Notes: a model not told the origin generated them from the sequence alone. A stretch of DNA of 64,000 nucleotides from Lysobacteraceae bacterium P (GCA_005503055.1 SCOX01000008.1:169756-233755), one strand, 5' to 3'; positions 1-11,036 are shown, numbered from the stretch's first letter. Program-made: numbers and translations.

Positions 1-1
1 C

Positions 2-1183
<1,182 letters not shown>

Positions 1184-1196
1184 CGGCGGGAATGCC

Positions 1197-1362
1197 GATT
1201 CGGGATTCGGGATTCGGGAAGATGTCATCCCGCCCAGGCGGGTATCCAGAATTCCGACGTAGTACCGCTGCATCGACGGTGACACATGCGCGTTTGATCG
1301 CCTTTCGCGGGTACGAGCGCTGAAAGGCGACCGCGCGCTCATGCGAATCCCAAATCCCAAAT
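1197..1362. repeat. Inverted heptad-repeat element 1 (GGGATTC arms)
   Basis: The 301-base gap between ptsI and mgtE holds a left arm at 1197-1220 with three GGGATTC-type heptads and a right arm at 1344-1362 reading GAATCCCAAATCCC, in inverted orientation about 120 bases apart. Two further elements of the same design lie at 12251-12349 and 14199-14358. A short dRS3-like stretch (TCATCCCGCCCAGGCGGGTATCC) lies inside from about 1224. I see no gene in the gap. Confidence 0.7.
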
Positions 1363-1484
1363 CTCCGCCCACAGGGGTGGGCATCCCACGCGATCGAGGC
1401 GATAATGTCTCGATGAACACCTGACCCTGTCGTGCCCTTTCGGCTCGACGCGACCACGCTTCTCACGAAGCCGGGAAGCCCCGC

Positions 1485-2846
1485 ATGGCCGAAGCCGTCC
1501 GCCACGACAAGACCGCGCGTCAGTTGCGCCTGCTTTCCGACGCGCTCGACAGCGGCCGCCTGGGGCCGGTGCGTCGCCTGGTCAATACGCTCTCGCCCGC
1601 CGAGATCGGCAACCTCCTCGAATCGCTCCCGCCCGCCAAGCGCACCATCGTCTGGGGCCTGGTCGATGCCGAGGACGACGGCGAAGTGCTGGTGCATGTC
1701 GGCGACGACGTGCGCGAAAGCCTGCTGGCCGAGATGGATCCGGATGAAATCATCGCGGCCGTCGAAGACCTGGACATCGACGACCTCGCCGATCTGGTGG
1801 AAGACCTGCCCGACACGGTCATCGACGAAGTGCTCAAGTCGATGGACCGCGAGAACCGCGAGCGGCTCGAGCAGGTGCTGTCGTATCCGGAGGACACCGC
1901 CGGCCGTCTGATGAATCCCGACGTGGTGACGGTGCGCACCGACACCACCATCGATGTGGTGCTGCGCTACCTGCGCCTGCGCGGCGAATTGCCGGAACAC
2001 ACCGACCATCTGTACGTGGTCAGTCGCCGCCACCAGTACCTGGGCCGCATCGGACTGGCGGCGCTGCTCACCCACGAACCCGGCACGCCGATCAACAAGC
2101 TCGTCGACGATGAGCAGGCGGCGATCGACGTGGAGGAATCGGCCAACGAGGTCGCGCGCAAGTTCTCCGACCACGACTGGCTCAGCGCGCCGGTGGTGGA
2201 CGAGAACAACATCCTGCTCGGCCGCATCACCATCGACGACGTGGTGGACATCATCCGCAGCCAGGCCGAGCACCAGGCGCTGAGCGCCGCCGGCCTGGAC
2301 GAGGACGAGGACCTGTTCAGCCCGGTCTGGCGCGCCATGCGGCGGCGGCTCATCTGGCTGTCGATCAACCTGGGCACGGCGTTCCTCGCCGCGAGCGTGG
2401 TGGGCGAGTTCGCCGACACCATCGACAAGCTGGTGGCGCTGGCCGTGCTGATGCCGATCGTCGCCGGCATGGGCGGCAACGCGGGCACGCAGGTACTGGC
2501 CCTGATGGTGCGCGGCCTCGCGCTCGGGCAGGTCGGCGCGGCCAACGTGCGCACGCTGCTGTGGAAGGAAGCCCGCGTCGCCCTGCTCAACGGCCTGGTC
2601 CTGGGCACCTTGTTGGCCCTGATCGTGCTGATCTGGTTCCACAGCCTGGGGCTGTCGCTGGTCATCGGGGTCGCGCTCACCGCCAATCTGTTGTTCGCGG
2701 CGGTGGCCGGCGTGCTGGTGCCGGTGGCGATCAAGCGCGCCGGTTACGACCCCGCGCTCGCTTCGGGCATCTTCCTGACGACCGTGACCGACGTGATGGG
2801 CTTTTTCACGTTCCTGGGCCTGGCGACCGTCATCCTGTTGCGCTGA
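1485..2846 (+). CDS. mgtE: Magnesium transporter MgtE
   Basis: Inner-membrane Mg2+ channel/transporter that gates on cytoplasmic Mg2+. The 453 residues match the family length. Domain order is an acidic helical MgtE N-domain (about 25-130, many Asp/Glu pairs such as DDLADLVEDLPDTVIDEVL), a CBS pair (about 135-255, including GRITIDDVVDII), and a C-terminal membrane domain (about 280-450) with five hydrophobic helices and the conserved GMGGNAGTQ pore signature. The start MAEAVRHDK precedes the first N-domain helix. It follows ptsI with a repeat-bearing gap, so co-transcription is uncertain. I see no M-box riboswitch in the upstream gap. Confidence 0.95.
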   Translation: MAEAVRHDKTARQLRLLSDALDSGRLGPVRRLVNTLSPAEIGNLLESLPPAKRTIVWGLVDAEDDGEVLVHVGDDVRESLLAEMDPDEIIAAVEDLDIDDLADLVEDLPDTVIDEVLKSMDRENRERLEQVLSYPEDTAGRLMNPDVVTVRTDTTIDVVLRYLRLRGELPEHTDHLYVVSRRHQYLGRIGLAALLTHEPGTPINKLVDDEQAAIDVEESANEVARKFSDHDWLSAPVVDENNILLGRITIDDVVDIIRSQAEHQALSAAGLDEDEDLFSPVWRAMRRRLIWLSINLGTAFLAASVVGEFADTIDKLVALAVLMPIVAGMGGNAGTQVLALMVRGLALGQVGAANVRTLLWKEARVALLNGLVLGTLLALIVLIWFHSLGLSLVIGVALTANLLFAAVAGVLVPVAIKRAGYDPALASGIFLTTVTDVMGFFTFLGLATVILLR

Positions 2847-2934
2847 GCGCGCACGACACGCTCGATCTGCGACGCACGCCATTGCGGCGCGCGGGACGAA
2901 CGCGAATGATGCCGGCCGTCGCCAGGAGCTTCGC

Positions 2935-3744
2935 ATGCACTTCCGCAATCCCGTTTCCGCCCTACTCCGCCTTGCTGCCGTGGCGCTGGTCCTGATGCTC
3001 AGCGCCTGCGCGACGACCCCGCACGAAGAACCGCCCGGCCGTTTCGTCGAGCGCAGCGTGATCGTGGACGGTGCAACGCATCGCTACCAGGTGTTCGTGC
3101 CCTCGCAGAAGGCCGGCGGACGGCATCCGCCCGTGGTGCTGTTCCTGCACGGTTCGGGCGAGCGCAGCACGGACAACCAGCGTCAGGTCGAAGTCGGACT
3201 CGGCCCGCACGTTCGCGCGCACGCGGCCGACTTCCCGGCCATCGTCGTCTTTCCGCAGTCGCCGGATGGCACTTCATGGACCGGCACGCAGGCGCGCGTG
3301 GCACTGGCCGCGCTCGACGCGTCGCTGGATGAGTTCGACGGCGACGACGACCGCATCGTGCTGACCGGCATGTCACGCGGCGGCTATGGCGTGTTCGAAC
3401 TGGCCATCATGGAACCGCGGATGTTCGCCGCGCTGGTTCCGGTGTGCGGTGGCGTCACCCAGCCGCCGGGGCTGAAAGAACATCTGCAGGTGGAAAGCGT
3501 CGCGCTGGCGCCCGATCCGTTCGCCGCCGCTGCGCAGAAACTGCAGCGCCTGCCGGTGTGGGCCTTCCACGGCGCCAAGGACGACGTCGTGACGCCGGAC
3601 CAGTCCCGCCACATGGTCGAAGCCCTGCGTCGGCTGGGCGGCAACGTGCGCTACACCGAGTTCGCCGACGCCGGCCACAACGCCTGGGATGCGGCGTACG
3701 CGACGCCGGAGCTGTGGGGTTGGGCGTTCGCGCAGAGGCGGTAA
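2935..3744 (+). CDS. Lipoprotein alpha/beta hydrolase (esterase / prolyl-oligopeptidase-like)
   Basis: Predicted exported lipoprotein of 269 residues. The N-terminus has a hydrophobic signal ending in lipobox LSAC, followed by an alpha/beta-hydrolase fold of the PHB-depolymerase/phospholipase type. Visible catalytic elements are the oxyanion strand FLHGSGE, nucleophile elbow GMSRGG (Ser about residue 145), acidic residue in HGAKDDVVTP and histidine in DAGHNAWD. The start has an AGGAG Shine-Dalgarno about 6 bases upstream. The substrate cannot be told from sequence; carboxylesterase, feruloyl-esterase-like or peptidase activity are all possible. It stands alone, with mgtE upstream and a convergent pyrB operon downstream. 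Confidence 0.8.
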   Translation: MHFRNPVSALLRLAAVALVLMLSACATTPHEEPPGRFVERSVIVDGATHRYQVFVPSQKAGGRHPPVVLFLHGSGERSTDNQRQVEVGLGPHVRAHAADFPAIVVFPQSPDGTSWTGTQARVALAALDASLDEFDGDDDRIVLTGMSRGGYGVFELAIMEPRMFAALVPVCGGVTQPPGLKEHLQVESVALAPDPFAAAAQKLQRLPVWAFHGAKDDVVTPDQSRHMVEALRRLGGNVRYTEFADAGHNAWDAAYATPELWGWAFAQRR

Positions 3745-3767
3745 GCCTGTCATTCATGGAGCGCTGG

Positions 3768-3898
3768 CAGGCCACGCGGCAGCGCCGAACGCTTCGATGA
3801 GTGGGATTGCTGCCATCCATGGCGCGACGCACTTGGCTTCGGGTCGCCCGGCCCGTCCGTCCATCGACGGGCGTTCGCCAGGCCACGCGGCAGCGCCG
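3768..3898. repeat. 20-bp direct repeat pair between convergent genes
   Basis: CAGGCCACGCGGCAGCGCCG occurs identically at 3768-3787 and 3879-3898, 111 bases apart, in the gap between the convergent hydrolase and pyrB genes. No gene lies between the copies. Confidence 0.6.
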
Positions 3899-3913
3899 CG
3901 TAAGCGGCCTGCC

Positions 3914-4843
3914 TCACCCTTTGAGCAGCGCCTCTAGGACGGCCATGCGCACCGCCACGCCGTTGGTGACCTGGCGCAGGATCAGCGACTGCGGGCCGTC
4001 GGCCACTTCATCGGTGATTTCCACGCCGCGGTTGATCGGTCCCGGATGCATCACGACGGCATCTGACGCCGCGCGCTTCAGGCGCGTTGCCGTCAGGCCG
4101 TAGTCGCGGTGATAGTCGTCGAGCGAGGCGACCAGGCCTTCTTCCATCCGCTCGCGCTGCAGGCGCAGCATCATCACCGCGTCGGCGCCGTCGATCGCCG
4201 CGTCCAGGTCGTCCGTCACCGTGCAGCCGTGCAGCGTGCCGTCCTGCGGCAGCAGCGATGCCGGGCCGCATACACGGATTTCGCCCGCGCCCAGCGTACG
4301 CAGCGCCTGCAGATCGGAACGCGCGACGCGTGAGTGCTTGACGTCACCGACGATCGCCACCTTCAGCCTGGCGAAATCGTGTCCCTTCGCCTGGCGCAGC
4401 GTGAGCATGTCGAGCAGACCCTGCGTCGGGTGCGCGCTGCGACCATCGCCCGCGTTCACCAGCACGGTGCCGTCGTCCACGTGTTGCGAGAGCGCGGCCA
4501 CCGCGCCGTCGTCCTGGTGGCGGACGACGAAGCCGCGCACGCCCATCGCTTCCAGGTTCTTCAGCGTGTCCAGCGCGGTCTCGCCCTTGCGCGTGGACGA
4601 CGTGGAAGCGTCGAAGTTCAATACGTCCGCGCCCAGGCGCTGCGCAGCCAGCGTGAAGCTCATGCGCGTGCGCGTGGAGGGCTCGAAGAAGAGCGTGCAT
4701 ACCGCGATGCCGTCCAGCGCGCGCCGATCGTAATGGCCTTCGGCGAACGCCTGCGCGCGCACCAGCAGCGCATTGAGCGCGTCGTTCGGAAGGCCATCGA
4801 GCGTGAGCAGGTGGCGCGGAAGGTGCGTGTGCGGGGCGTTCAT
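3914..4843 (-). CDS. pyrB: Aspartate carbamoyltransferase, catalytic chain
   Basis: Condenses carbamoyl phosphate with L-aspartate, the first committed step of pyrimidine synthesis. The 309 residues carry the family signatures: carbamoyl-phosphate loop FEPSTRTRMSF, SSTRKGET, the HPTQGLLD strand and MHPGPINRGVEI. The start codon overlaps the ruvX stop as ATGA (4840-4843), so it is translationally coupled as the last gene of yqgE-ruvX-pyrB. No regulatory-chain pyrI gene is present nearby. Confidence 0.96.
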   Translation of the reverse strand: MNAPHTHLPRHLLTLDGLPNDALNALLVRAQAFAEGHYDRRALDGIAVCTLFFEPSTRTRMSFTLAAQRLGADVLNFDASTSSTRKGETALDTLKNLEAMGVRGFVVRHQDDGAVAALSQHVDDGTVLVNAGDGRSAHPTQGLLDMLTLRQAKGHDFARLKVAIVGDVKHSRVARSDLQALRTLGAGEIRVCGPASLLPQDGTLHGCTVTDDLDAAIDGADAVMMLRLQRERMEEGLVASLDDYHRDYGLTATRLKRAASDAVVMHPGPINRGVEITDEVADGPQSLILRQVTNGVAVRMAVLEALLKG

Positions 4844-5355
4844 GCAGTCGGGGGCGTGCTCGGCCGGAGCGTGCGTTCGAGATCGGAAAGGTCCAGCCCG
4901 TCGTCGGGCGAGGCGAGCCAGCGCTCGATGATGACCGCGGCGGCGACGGCGTCGAGCGCCTCCGCATCGCGACGGCGCTTGCGGCCTTCGGCCCGATCGG
5001 AGGCGAAGCGCTGCGCGGCTTCGATCGAACTCATGCGCTCGTCCATCAACACCACCGGCAGACCGTAGCGCTGCGCCAGTTCGCGCGCGAAGGCGTGGGC
5101 GCGCAGGCGGATCGGCTGGTCGCCCCCGTCCAGCGCCATCGGATCGCCGACGATCAGGCCGTCAGGCCGCCATTCGCTGCGCAGGCGATCGATCGAGGCC
5201 CAGTCCGGACCGTGGCCATGGACGTCGATCACCGCCAGCGCGCGAGCGCCGTGGCCGAACGCGCTGCCGACCGCGACGCCGATGCGGCGCGCGCCGACGT
5301 CGAAGCCCAGGACGGTGCCGTCACGCCGGATCCGGGGTGTCTCGGAGGGCGCCAT
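4840..5355 (-). CDS. ruvX: RuvX/YqgF RNase H-fold nuclease (pre-16S rRNA processing)
   Basis: YqgF-family RNase H-fold protein of 171 residues, implicated in 5'-end maturation of 16S rRNA. Visible motifs are LGFDVGARRIGVAVG (first catalytic Asp), VGDPMALDG, the MDERMSS acidic patch, and DAVAAAVIIERWL at the C-terminus with the last Asp. A longer open frame exists upstream, but the ATG at 5355 is chosen because it overlaps the yqgE stop (ATGA) and places the Asp strand at the usual distance from the N-terminus. Middle gene of the yqgE-ruvX-pyrB operon. Confidence 0.92.
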   Translation of the reverse strand: MAPSETPRIRRDGTVLGFDVGARRIGVAVGSAFGHGARALAVIDVHGHGPDWASIDRLRSEWRPDGLIVGDPMALDGGDQPIRLRAHAFARELAQRYGLPVVLMDERMSSIEAAQRFASDRAEGRKRRRDAEALDAVAAAVIIERWLASPDDGLDLSDLERTLRPSTPPTA

Positions 5356-5936
5356 CAGGCGTGACCGGCGTAGTCGGCCAGGTACGCGAAATCGACGCCG
5401 ATGCGACCGGCCGCGGCCTGCCATCTTGCGTCCAGCGGCAGCTCGAACAGCAGCTCGGCATCGGCCGGTGCGGTGAGCCAGTCGTTCTCGGTCAGCTCGT
5501 GCTCGAGCTGGCCCGAGCCCCAGCCGGCGCACCCCAGCGCGACGATCGCGTTGTGCGGGCCTTCGCCCCGCGCCATCGCTTCGAGAATGTCGCGCGAGGT
5601 GGTGAGGTACAGCTGCTCGGGCGCATCCGGACCGGTGATCGCCATCGTGGAATCCCAGTGCATGCCGCCGTCGTGCAGCACGAAGCCGCGCTCGGGATGC
5701 ACCGGGCCGCCGGCCAGCACGGGCCGTGCGCGCAGCGATTCGTCGCCGCCGTCCAGGCCCATCTGGCCCAGGACTTCGCCCAGCGTGTACTCCGACGCGC
5801 GATTGACCACGATGCCCATCGCCCCGTCCGCGTCGTGCTGGCAGATCAACGCCACGCTGCGCGCGAAGTTGGAATCTGCGAGCGCCGGCAGTGCGATCAG
5901 CAGCTGGTTGGCCAGTGGCGTGGGCGTTACGGACAT
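5355..5936 (-). CDS. algH: YqgE/AlgH family protein
   Basis: UPF0301 family protein of 193 residues. Typical motifs are [37 protein letters not shown] and [16 protein letters not shown]. In Pseudomonas AlgH was first tied to alginate regulation, but its molecular role is unknown. The start at 5936 ([13 protein letters not shown]) fits the family; an ATG three codons upstream is possible. It heads the operon with ruvX and pyrB and is divergent from the M49-like gene, so the 85-base gap to 6022 must hold both promoters. Confidence 0.92.
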   Translation of the reverse strand: MSVTPTPLANQLLIALPALADSNFARSVALICQHDADGAMGIVVNRASEYTLGEVLGQMGLDGGDESLRARPVLAGGPVHPERGFVLHDGGMHWDSTMAITGPDAPEQLYLTTSRDILEAMARGEGPHNAIVALGCAGWGSGQLEHELTENDWLTAPADAELLFELPLDARWQAAAGRIGVDFAYLADYAGHA

Positions 5937-6021
5937 GGGCCGCATTCTATCGCGGGCAGCGTGATGCGTCCCGCATCCGGGCGGGCGTACGATGGCGGCT
6001 TTCCCACGCGCCCACGCCGCC

Positions 6022-7740
6022 ATGTCAACCTCTTCGTTCCGACTGCGCCCGCTCGGCCTGGCCTGCCTGGCCACCCTCGCCCTCGCCGCCTGCCAGCGCG
6101 CCACGCCGCCCGAAGCCACCCCGCAGGCCGCGGCGCCGGCCGCGCCTGCCGCCACGTCATACGCAGCGTCCCACACCGGCGATTACGCGGTGGTGCCGCT
6201 CAAGGCCGATCTCTCGCGCTTCGACGAAAACACGCGGCGCATGATCGCCAAGCTGGTGGAAGCCAGCGAGGTCACCAACGACCTGTTCTGGAAGCAGTCC
6301 TGGGACGGCGACCGCGCCGCGCTGCTGGCGCGCGCGCCCGACGCCGCCACGCGCGAGCTCGCGGAAATCAACTTCGGCCCGTGGGACCGCCTCAACGAAG
6401 ACACGCCGATCATCGACGGCATCGGCCCGCGCCCGCCGGGCGGCCCGTTCTATCCGGCCGACATGACGAAGGCCGAGTTCGAGGCCGCGCAAATTCCCGA
6501 CAAGACTTCCAACTACACCCTGCTGCGCCGCGACAACGGCAAGCTGGTCAGCGTGCCCTACCACGTCGCCTACAAGGCCGACCTGGAGCGCATCGCCACG
6601 CTGCTGCGCGAGGCCGCGACGCTCAGCGCCGACAAGTCGTTCGCCCAGTACCTCAACATGCGCGCCGATGCGCTGCTGAGCGACGACTTCCGTCCCAGCG
6701 ACATGGCGTGGATGGACATGAAGACCAATCCGGTCGACATCGTCATCGGCCCCATCGAAACTTACGAAGACCAGCTGTTCGGCTACAAGGCCGCCTACGA
6801 AGGCCTGGTGCTCATCAAGGACGTCGAATGGAGCGCCAAGCTCGCGCGCTTCGCCAGCTTCCTGCCGGCGCTGCAGAAGGGCCTGCCGGTGGACGCCAAG
6901 TACAAGGCCGAGATGCCTGGTTCCGATGCCGATCTCAACGCGTATCAGGTCGTCTACTACGGCGGCAACGCCAACGTCGGCGGCAAGACCATCGCGATCA
7001 ACCTGCCCAACGACGAAGAAGTGCAGCTGAAGAAGGGCACGCGGCGCCTGCAGCTGGAGAACGTGATGAAGGCGAAGTTCGACACCATCCTGGTGCCGAT
7101 CGCCAACCAGCTCATCGCCAAGGACCAGCTCAAGCACGTCACCTTCGACGCTTTCTTCGAGGACGTGATGTTCCATGAAGTCGCGCACGGGCTGGGCATC
7201 AAGAAGACGCTGGACGGCAAGGGCACCGTCGGCGACGCGCTGAAGGAATACGCGTCCAGCTTCGAGGAAGGCAAGGCCGACATCCTCGGGCTGTACATGA
7301 TCGACGCGCTCAGCCGCCAGGGCGAACTGGACGAGAGCAAACTGATGGACGGCTACGTCACCTTCCTCGCCGGAATCCTGCGATCGGTGCGCTTCGGCGC
7401 CAGCGACGCGCACGGCAAAGCGAACATGGTGCGCTTCAACTTCTTCGCCGAACATGGCGCGTTCACGCGCGATGCCGACGGCCGCTATCGCGTCGACTTC
7501 GACAAGATGCGCGAGGCGATGAACGCGCTCAGCGCCAAGCTGCTGACCGTCCAGGGCGACGGCGACTACGCCGAAGCCAAGCGCATGACCGAGACGATGG
7601 GCACGATCAACCCCAAACTGGCGGCGGACCTTGCACGACTCAAGGACGCGAAGATCCCGGTCGACATCCGCTTCGAGCAGGGACTGGAAACCCTCGGATT
7701 GCAGTCCTACGCCGGCCCGCAGAAGACCGCGGGGCAATAG
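6022..7740 (+). CDS. M49-like zinc dipeptidyl-peptidase, lipoprotein
   Basis: Predicted exported lipoprotein zinc peptidase of 572 residues. The signal runs from [10 protein letters not shown] to lipobox LAAC, then an Ala/Pro linker. The body resembles the bacterial branch of dipeptidyl-peptidase III: a conserved block [20 protein letters not shown], the zinc helix FHEVAHGLG (HExxH), and a downstream [13 protein letters not shown] helix that would supply the third (Glu) ligand. Classical DPP III has HELLGH with a one-residue insertion; here the motif is plain HExxH. tag follows after six bases and may be co-transcribed. The physiological peptide substrate is unknown. Confidence 0.8.
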   Translation: MSTSSFRLRPLGLACLATLALAACQRATPPEATPQAAAPAAPAATSYAASHTGDYAVVPLKADLSRFDENTRRMIAKLVEASEVTNDLFWKQSWDGDRAALLARAPDAATRELAEINFGPWDRLNEDTPIIDGIGPRPPGGPFYPADMTKAEFEAAQIPDKTSNYTLLRRDNGKLVSVPYHVAYKADLERIATLLREAATLSADKSFAQYLNMRADALLSDDFRPSDMAWMDMKTNPVDIVIGPIETYEDQLFGYKAAYEGLVLIKDVEWSAKLARFASFLPALQKGLPVDAKYKAEMPGSDADLNAYQVVYYGGNANVGGKTIAINLPNDEEVQLKKGTRRLQLENVMKAKFDTILVPIANQLIAKDQLKHVTFDAFFEDVMFHEVAHGLGIKKTLDGKGTVGDALKEYASSFEEGKADILGLYMIDALSRQGELDESKLMDGYVTFLAGILRSVRFGASDAHGKANMVRFNFFAEHGAFTRDADGRYRVDFDKMREAMNALSAKLLTVQGDGDYAEAKRMTETMGTINPKLAADLARLKDAKIPVDIRFEQGLETLGLQSYAGPQKTAGQ

Positions 7741-7746
7741 GACGCC

Positions 7747-8316
7747 ATGTCAGGCTACTGCGACTACGCCCCCGGCCATCCGCTGCACGGCCCTTACCAC
7801 GACACCGAGTACGGCTTCCCGCAGCGCGAGGAGGCCGTGCTGTTCGAGCGCCTGGTGCTCGAGATCAACCAGGCGGGCCTGAGCTGGGAAACCATGCTTC
7901 GCAAGCGCGAAGGCTTCCTCCGCGCCTACCATGGCTTCGACGTCGACAAGGTGGCGAAGTACGGCGAGAAGGATCGCGAGCGCCTGCTCAACGACGCGGG
8001 CATCGTCCGCAACCGGCTGAAGGTGGACGCGGCGATCCACAATGCGCAGGTGATCCAGCAACTGCGCAAGTCGCACGGCAGTTTCGCGCAGTGGCTCGAT
8101 GCGCACCTGATCGACGAGAACGGCGAGCGTCGCGACAAGGCCGGCTGGATCAAGCTGTTCAAGAAGACCTTCCGCTTCACGGGCGGGGAAATCACCAACG
8201 AGTTCCTGATGAGCCTGGGCTATCTGCCCGGCGCGCATCGCGACGACTGTCCCACGCAAAAGCGCATTCTCAAGCTGAAGCCGCCGCTCGACCCGGCCTG
8301 GCGCCGGAAGCTCTGA
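7747..8316 (+). CDS. tag: DNA-3-methyladenine glycosylase I
   Basis: Removes 3-methyladenine from alkylated DNA to start base excision repair. The 189 residues match TagI. The N-terminal zinc Cys lies in YCDYAP, then YHDTEYGFP, the helix-hairpin region with GLSWETMLRKREGF, and the C-terminal zinc ligands in GAHRDDC. The start lies 6 bases after the peptidase stop, implying a shared transcript although the functions are unrelated. Confidence 0.95.
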   Translation: MSGYCDYAPGHPLHGPYHDTEYGFPQREEAVLFERLVLEINQAGLSWETMLRKREGFLRAYHGFDVDKVAKYGEKDRERLLNDAGIVRNRLKVDAAIHNAQVIQQLRKSHGSFAQWLDAHLIDENGERRDKAGWIKLFKKTFRFTGGEITNEFLMSLGYLPGAHRDDCPTQKRILKLKPPLDPAWRRKL

Positions 8317-8386
8317 GCCGACGCGCCTTCACACCCCCTCCACGTTGCCGGGCGCATCTCCGCAGTTCGGTTCAAGGAGATGGGCC

Positions 8387-9499
8387 ATGCGCGTTTCGCT
8401 GCTTGCGTTGCTGATCGCATCCGCGCTGCTGCCCGCGTGCCAGCGCGAACAGCCACCCGCCACACCGGCGCCCACTACCGACAGCGCGTCGCCCCCGCCG
8501 GCCGCGACGCCGACGAACACACCGGCGACCACGCCAGCACCCGCACCCGGTTCGATCCCCGTCACGGCCGACAACTACGGCCGCGCCGCCAGCGACATCG
8601 CGTTCGCCGGCATCGTCAAGGACGGGTTCGGCAAATTCAATCACTTCCGGGAACTGACGCCGCTGGACAGGCAGGTCGTCGTCCGGCAGAACCGCGACAC
8701 GCTGTATTCCGCGGCCGTGTTCGACCTCGACGCCGGACCGGTGACGATCACGTTGCCTGATCCGGGCCCGCGCTTCATGTCGATGCAGGTGTTCGATGAA
8801 GACCAGTACACGCACCGGATCGCCTACACGCCGGGCACGTACACGCTGCGCAAGTCGGATATCGGCACGCGCTACGCGGCGGTGGCATTGCGCATTCTGG
8901 TCGATCCGAACAATCCCGACGACGTGAAGACCGTGCACGCGTTGCAGGACGCGGTGGTGGTCGGCCAGCCGGGCGGGCCCGGCACGTTCGAGATTCCGAA
9001 GTGGGACATGGCGAGCCTGGAGAAACTCACCGCCGCGCTGACCGTGCTCGGCGACACTCTGCCCGACAAGAACGGCATGTTCGGCAGCAGGAAGGACGTG
9101 GACCCGGTGCGTCGCCTGATCGGCGTCGCCACCGCGTGGGGCGGCAATCCCGCCAAGGACGCCACCTATCTGAACTTCGTGCCCGCCAGGAACGACGGAA
9201 CCACCGTCCACCACCTCGACGTGAAGGACGTGCCGGTGGACGGTTTCTGGTCGGTGACCGTGTACAACGCCAAGGGCTATTTCGAGCCCAATGCGCAGAA
9301 CGCGTATTCGCTCAACAACCTCACCTCGAAGAAATCCGACGACGGTTCCGTGCGCATCCAGTTCGGCGGCTGCGATGGCCAGGTCTCCAACTGCCTGCCG
9401 ATCACGCCTGGCTGGAACTACCTCGTGCGGCTTTATCGTCCGCGCGCGGAAATCCTCGACGGCACGTGGAAATTCCCCGACGCCGCGCCCGCGTCCTGA
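8387..9499 (+). CDS. DUF1254/DUF1214 lipoprotein, first of tandem pair
   Basis: Exported lipoprotein of 370 residues. The start at 8387 is supported by an AAGGAG site 7 bases upstream; the signal MRVSLLALLIASALL ends in lipobox LPAC and is followed by a long Pro/Ala/Thr linker. The N-terminal half carries DUF1254-type text (VVRQNRDTLYSAAVFDL, MSMQVFDEDQYTHRI). The C-terminal half is DUF1214 (DGFWSVTVYNAKGYFEPN, YSLNNLT, GWNYLVRLYRPR). The family has no settled function. It is paralogous to the next gene, 33 bases downstream, and shares its likely terminator at 11011. Confidence 0.82.
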   Translation: MRVSLLALLIASALLPACQREQPPATPAPTTDSASPPPAATPTNTPATTPAPAPGSIPVTADNYGRAASDIAFAGIVKDGFGKFNHFRELTPLDRQVVVRQNRDTLYSAAVFDLDAGPVTITLPDPGPRFMSMQVFDEDQYTHRIAYTPGTYTLRKSDIGTRYAAVALRILVDPNNPDDVKTVHALQDAVVVGQPGGPGTFEIPKWDMASLEKLTAALTVLGDTLPDKNGMFGSRKDVDPVRRLIGVATAWGGNPAKDATYLNFVPARNDGTTVHHLDVKDVPVDGFWSVTVYNAKGYFEPNAQNAYSLNNLTSKKSDDGSVRIQFGGCDGQVSNCLPITPGWNYLVRLYRPRAEILDGTWKFPDAAPAS

Positions 9500-9532
9500 T
9501 CGTCCCGAACCCCACGCCACCGGGAGTACTCG

Positions 9533-10993
9533 ATGAACCGCCTGACGATGCCTTTCCTCGCGATCGCGGCCACGCTTTGCGTGGCGCTCGTCGCCTGCAA
9601 ACGCGAGCCTTCGACCGAACGTGCCGCCGATGCGGCTGCACCCGCCGGCGCCGCCACCGCGCCCGGCGAACCCACCGCCGATGAAGCGCGTGCCATCGCC
9701 AAGGACGCCTACATCTGGGGCTACCCGGTGGTGGAGAACTACAAGACGCTCTACCAGCAGGCGCTGGAACAGGGCGGCGCGAACTACCGCGCGCCCTTCA
9801 ACCGGATCGGCAGCCTGAACAACGTCGCCACGCCCAAGGACACGGCGATCGTCACGCCTAACTCGGACACGCCGTATTCGTTCCTGTGGATGGACCTGCG
9901 CGCCGAGCCGCTGGTCCTCTCGATCCCGGCAATGGGAACGCAGCGGTATTTCTCGGTGCAACTGATCGACCTGTACACCTACAACTTCGACTACATCAAC
10001 CAGTCGGTGACCGACGGCAAGGCGGGCACGTTCCTCATCGCCGGGCCGGACTGGAAGGGCGAAACGCCCAAGGGCATCGACAAGGTGTTCCGCTCCGAGA
10101 CGCCCTTCGCCTACGCGCTGTTCCGCACTCAGCTGATTTCCCCCAAGGATCTGGACAACGTCAAACGCCTGCAGGCGCAGTACAAGGTGCAGCCGTTGAG
10201 CGCCTTCGCCGGCACGCCCGCACCGCCCGCACTGCCGCCCGTGCAGTTCCCGCCGTATGACGCACAGAAGGCCAACGACCTGGGCTTCTTCTCCTACCTC
10301 GCCTTCCTGTTGCCGTATGCGCCGATGAACGACAGCGAGGCCGCGCTGCGCGACCGGTTGGCGAAGATCGGCGTGGTACCGGGCAAACCTTTCGACGAAA
10401 GCGCACTTTCGCCGGCCATGCGCCAGGCGCTGCTCGACGGCATCGGCGACGCCAACAAGGAACTGGCGAACTTCGTCGCCACGCAGATCAATACCGACAA
10501 GGTGCACAGCGCCGACCTGTTCGGCTCGCGCGCGCAGCTCAAGGGCAACGCGCTCTACCGCTTCGCCGGCGCCAAGCAGGGCATCTACGGCAACTCGGCC
10601 TCGGAAGCGGATTACCAGCTGTACTTCGTCGATGCGAAGGAGCAGCCGCTGGACGCTTCGAAGCACGATTACGCGCTGCGCTTCCCGAAGGATGGCCTGC
10701 CGCCGACTAACGCGTTCTGGTCCGTCACGATGTACGACGGCAAGTCCAAGCTGCTGGTGGACAATCCGTTGAATCGCTATCTCATCAACTCGCCGATGCT
10801 GGGCTCGCTCAAGCGCGACGCCGACGGCGGGATCACGCTCTACATGCAGAACGCCTCGCCCGGCAAGGACAAGGAAGCCAACTGGCTGCCTGCGCCGAAC
10901 GGACCGTTCTACGTGGTGCTGCGCAACTACAGCCCGAAGCCCGAGGTGGTCGATCGCACCTGGAAGCGGCCGGCGCTGGAGCCGAAGCGCTGA
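9533..10993 (+). CDS. DUF1254/DUF1214 lipoprotein, second of tandem pair
   Basis: Exported lipoprotein of 486 residues, signal ending in lipobox VACK. DUF1254 begins near residue 50 (AYIWGYPVVENYKTLYQ, TPNSDTPYSFLWMDLRAEP, RYFSVQLIDLYTYNF). DUF1214 is C-terminal (NAFWSVTMYDGKSKLLVDNP, YMQNASPGKDKEANWLPAP, YVVLRNYSPKPEV). It is longer than its upstream paralogue because the central helical segment is kept. The pair ends at a strong terminator. Function unknown; the two probably act together in the periplasm. Confidence 0.85.
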   Translation: MNRLTMPFLAIAATLCVALVACKREPSTERAADAAAPAGAATAPGEPTADEARAIAKDAYIWGYPVVENYKTLYQQALEQGGANYRAPFNRIGSLNNVATPKDTAIVTPNSDTPYSFLWMDLRAEPLVLSIPAMGTQRYFSVQLIDLYTYNFDYINQSVTDGKAGTFLIAGPDWKGETPKGIDKVFRSETPFAYALFRTQLISPKDLDNVKRLQAQYKVQPLSAFAGTPAPPALPPVQFPPYDAQKANDLGFFSYLAFLLPYAPMNDSEAALRDRLAKIGVVPGKPFDESALSPAMRQALLDGIGDANKELANFVATQINTDKVHSADLFGSRAQLKGNALYRFAGAKQGIYGNSASEADYQLYFVDAKEQPLDASKHDYALRFPKDGLPPTNAFWSVTMYDGKSKLLVDNPLNRYLINSPMLGSLKRDADGGITLYMQNASPGKDKEANWLPAPNGPFYVVLRNYSPKPEVVDRTWKRPALEPKR

Positions 10994-11005
10994 GGCAAAG
11001 GCAAC

Positions 11006-11036
11006 AAAAAAGCCCCGCAGGTGCGGGGCTTTTTTA
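11006..11036. terminator. Rho-independent terminator, bidirectional
   Basis: Perfect 8-bp stem AGCCCCGC/GCGGGGCT at 11011-11030 with loop AGGT, preceded by an A run and followed by a T run. It suits both the DUF1254 pair (+) and pilU (-), which converge here. Confidence 0.93.

Noticed and set aside
1184..1484. Mg2+ riboswitch (M-box) upstream of mgtE
   Set aside because: No M-box core sequence is visible; the gap is taken up by repeat arms and a dRS3-like hairpin.
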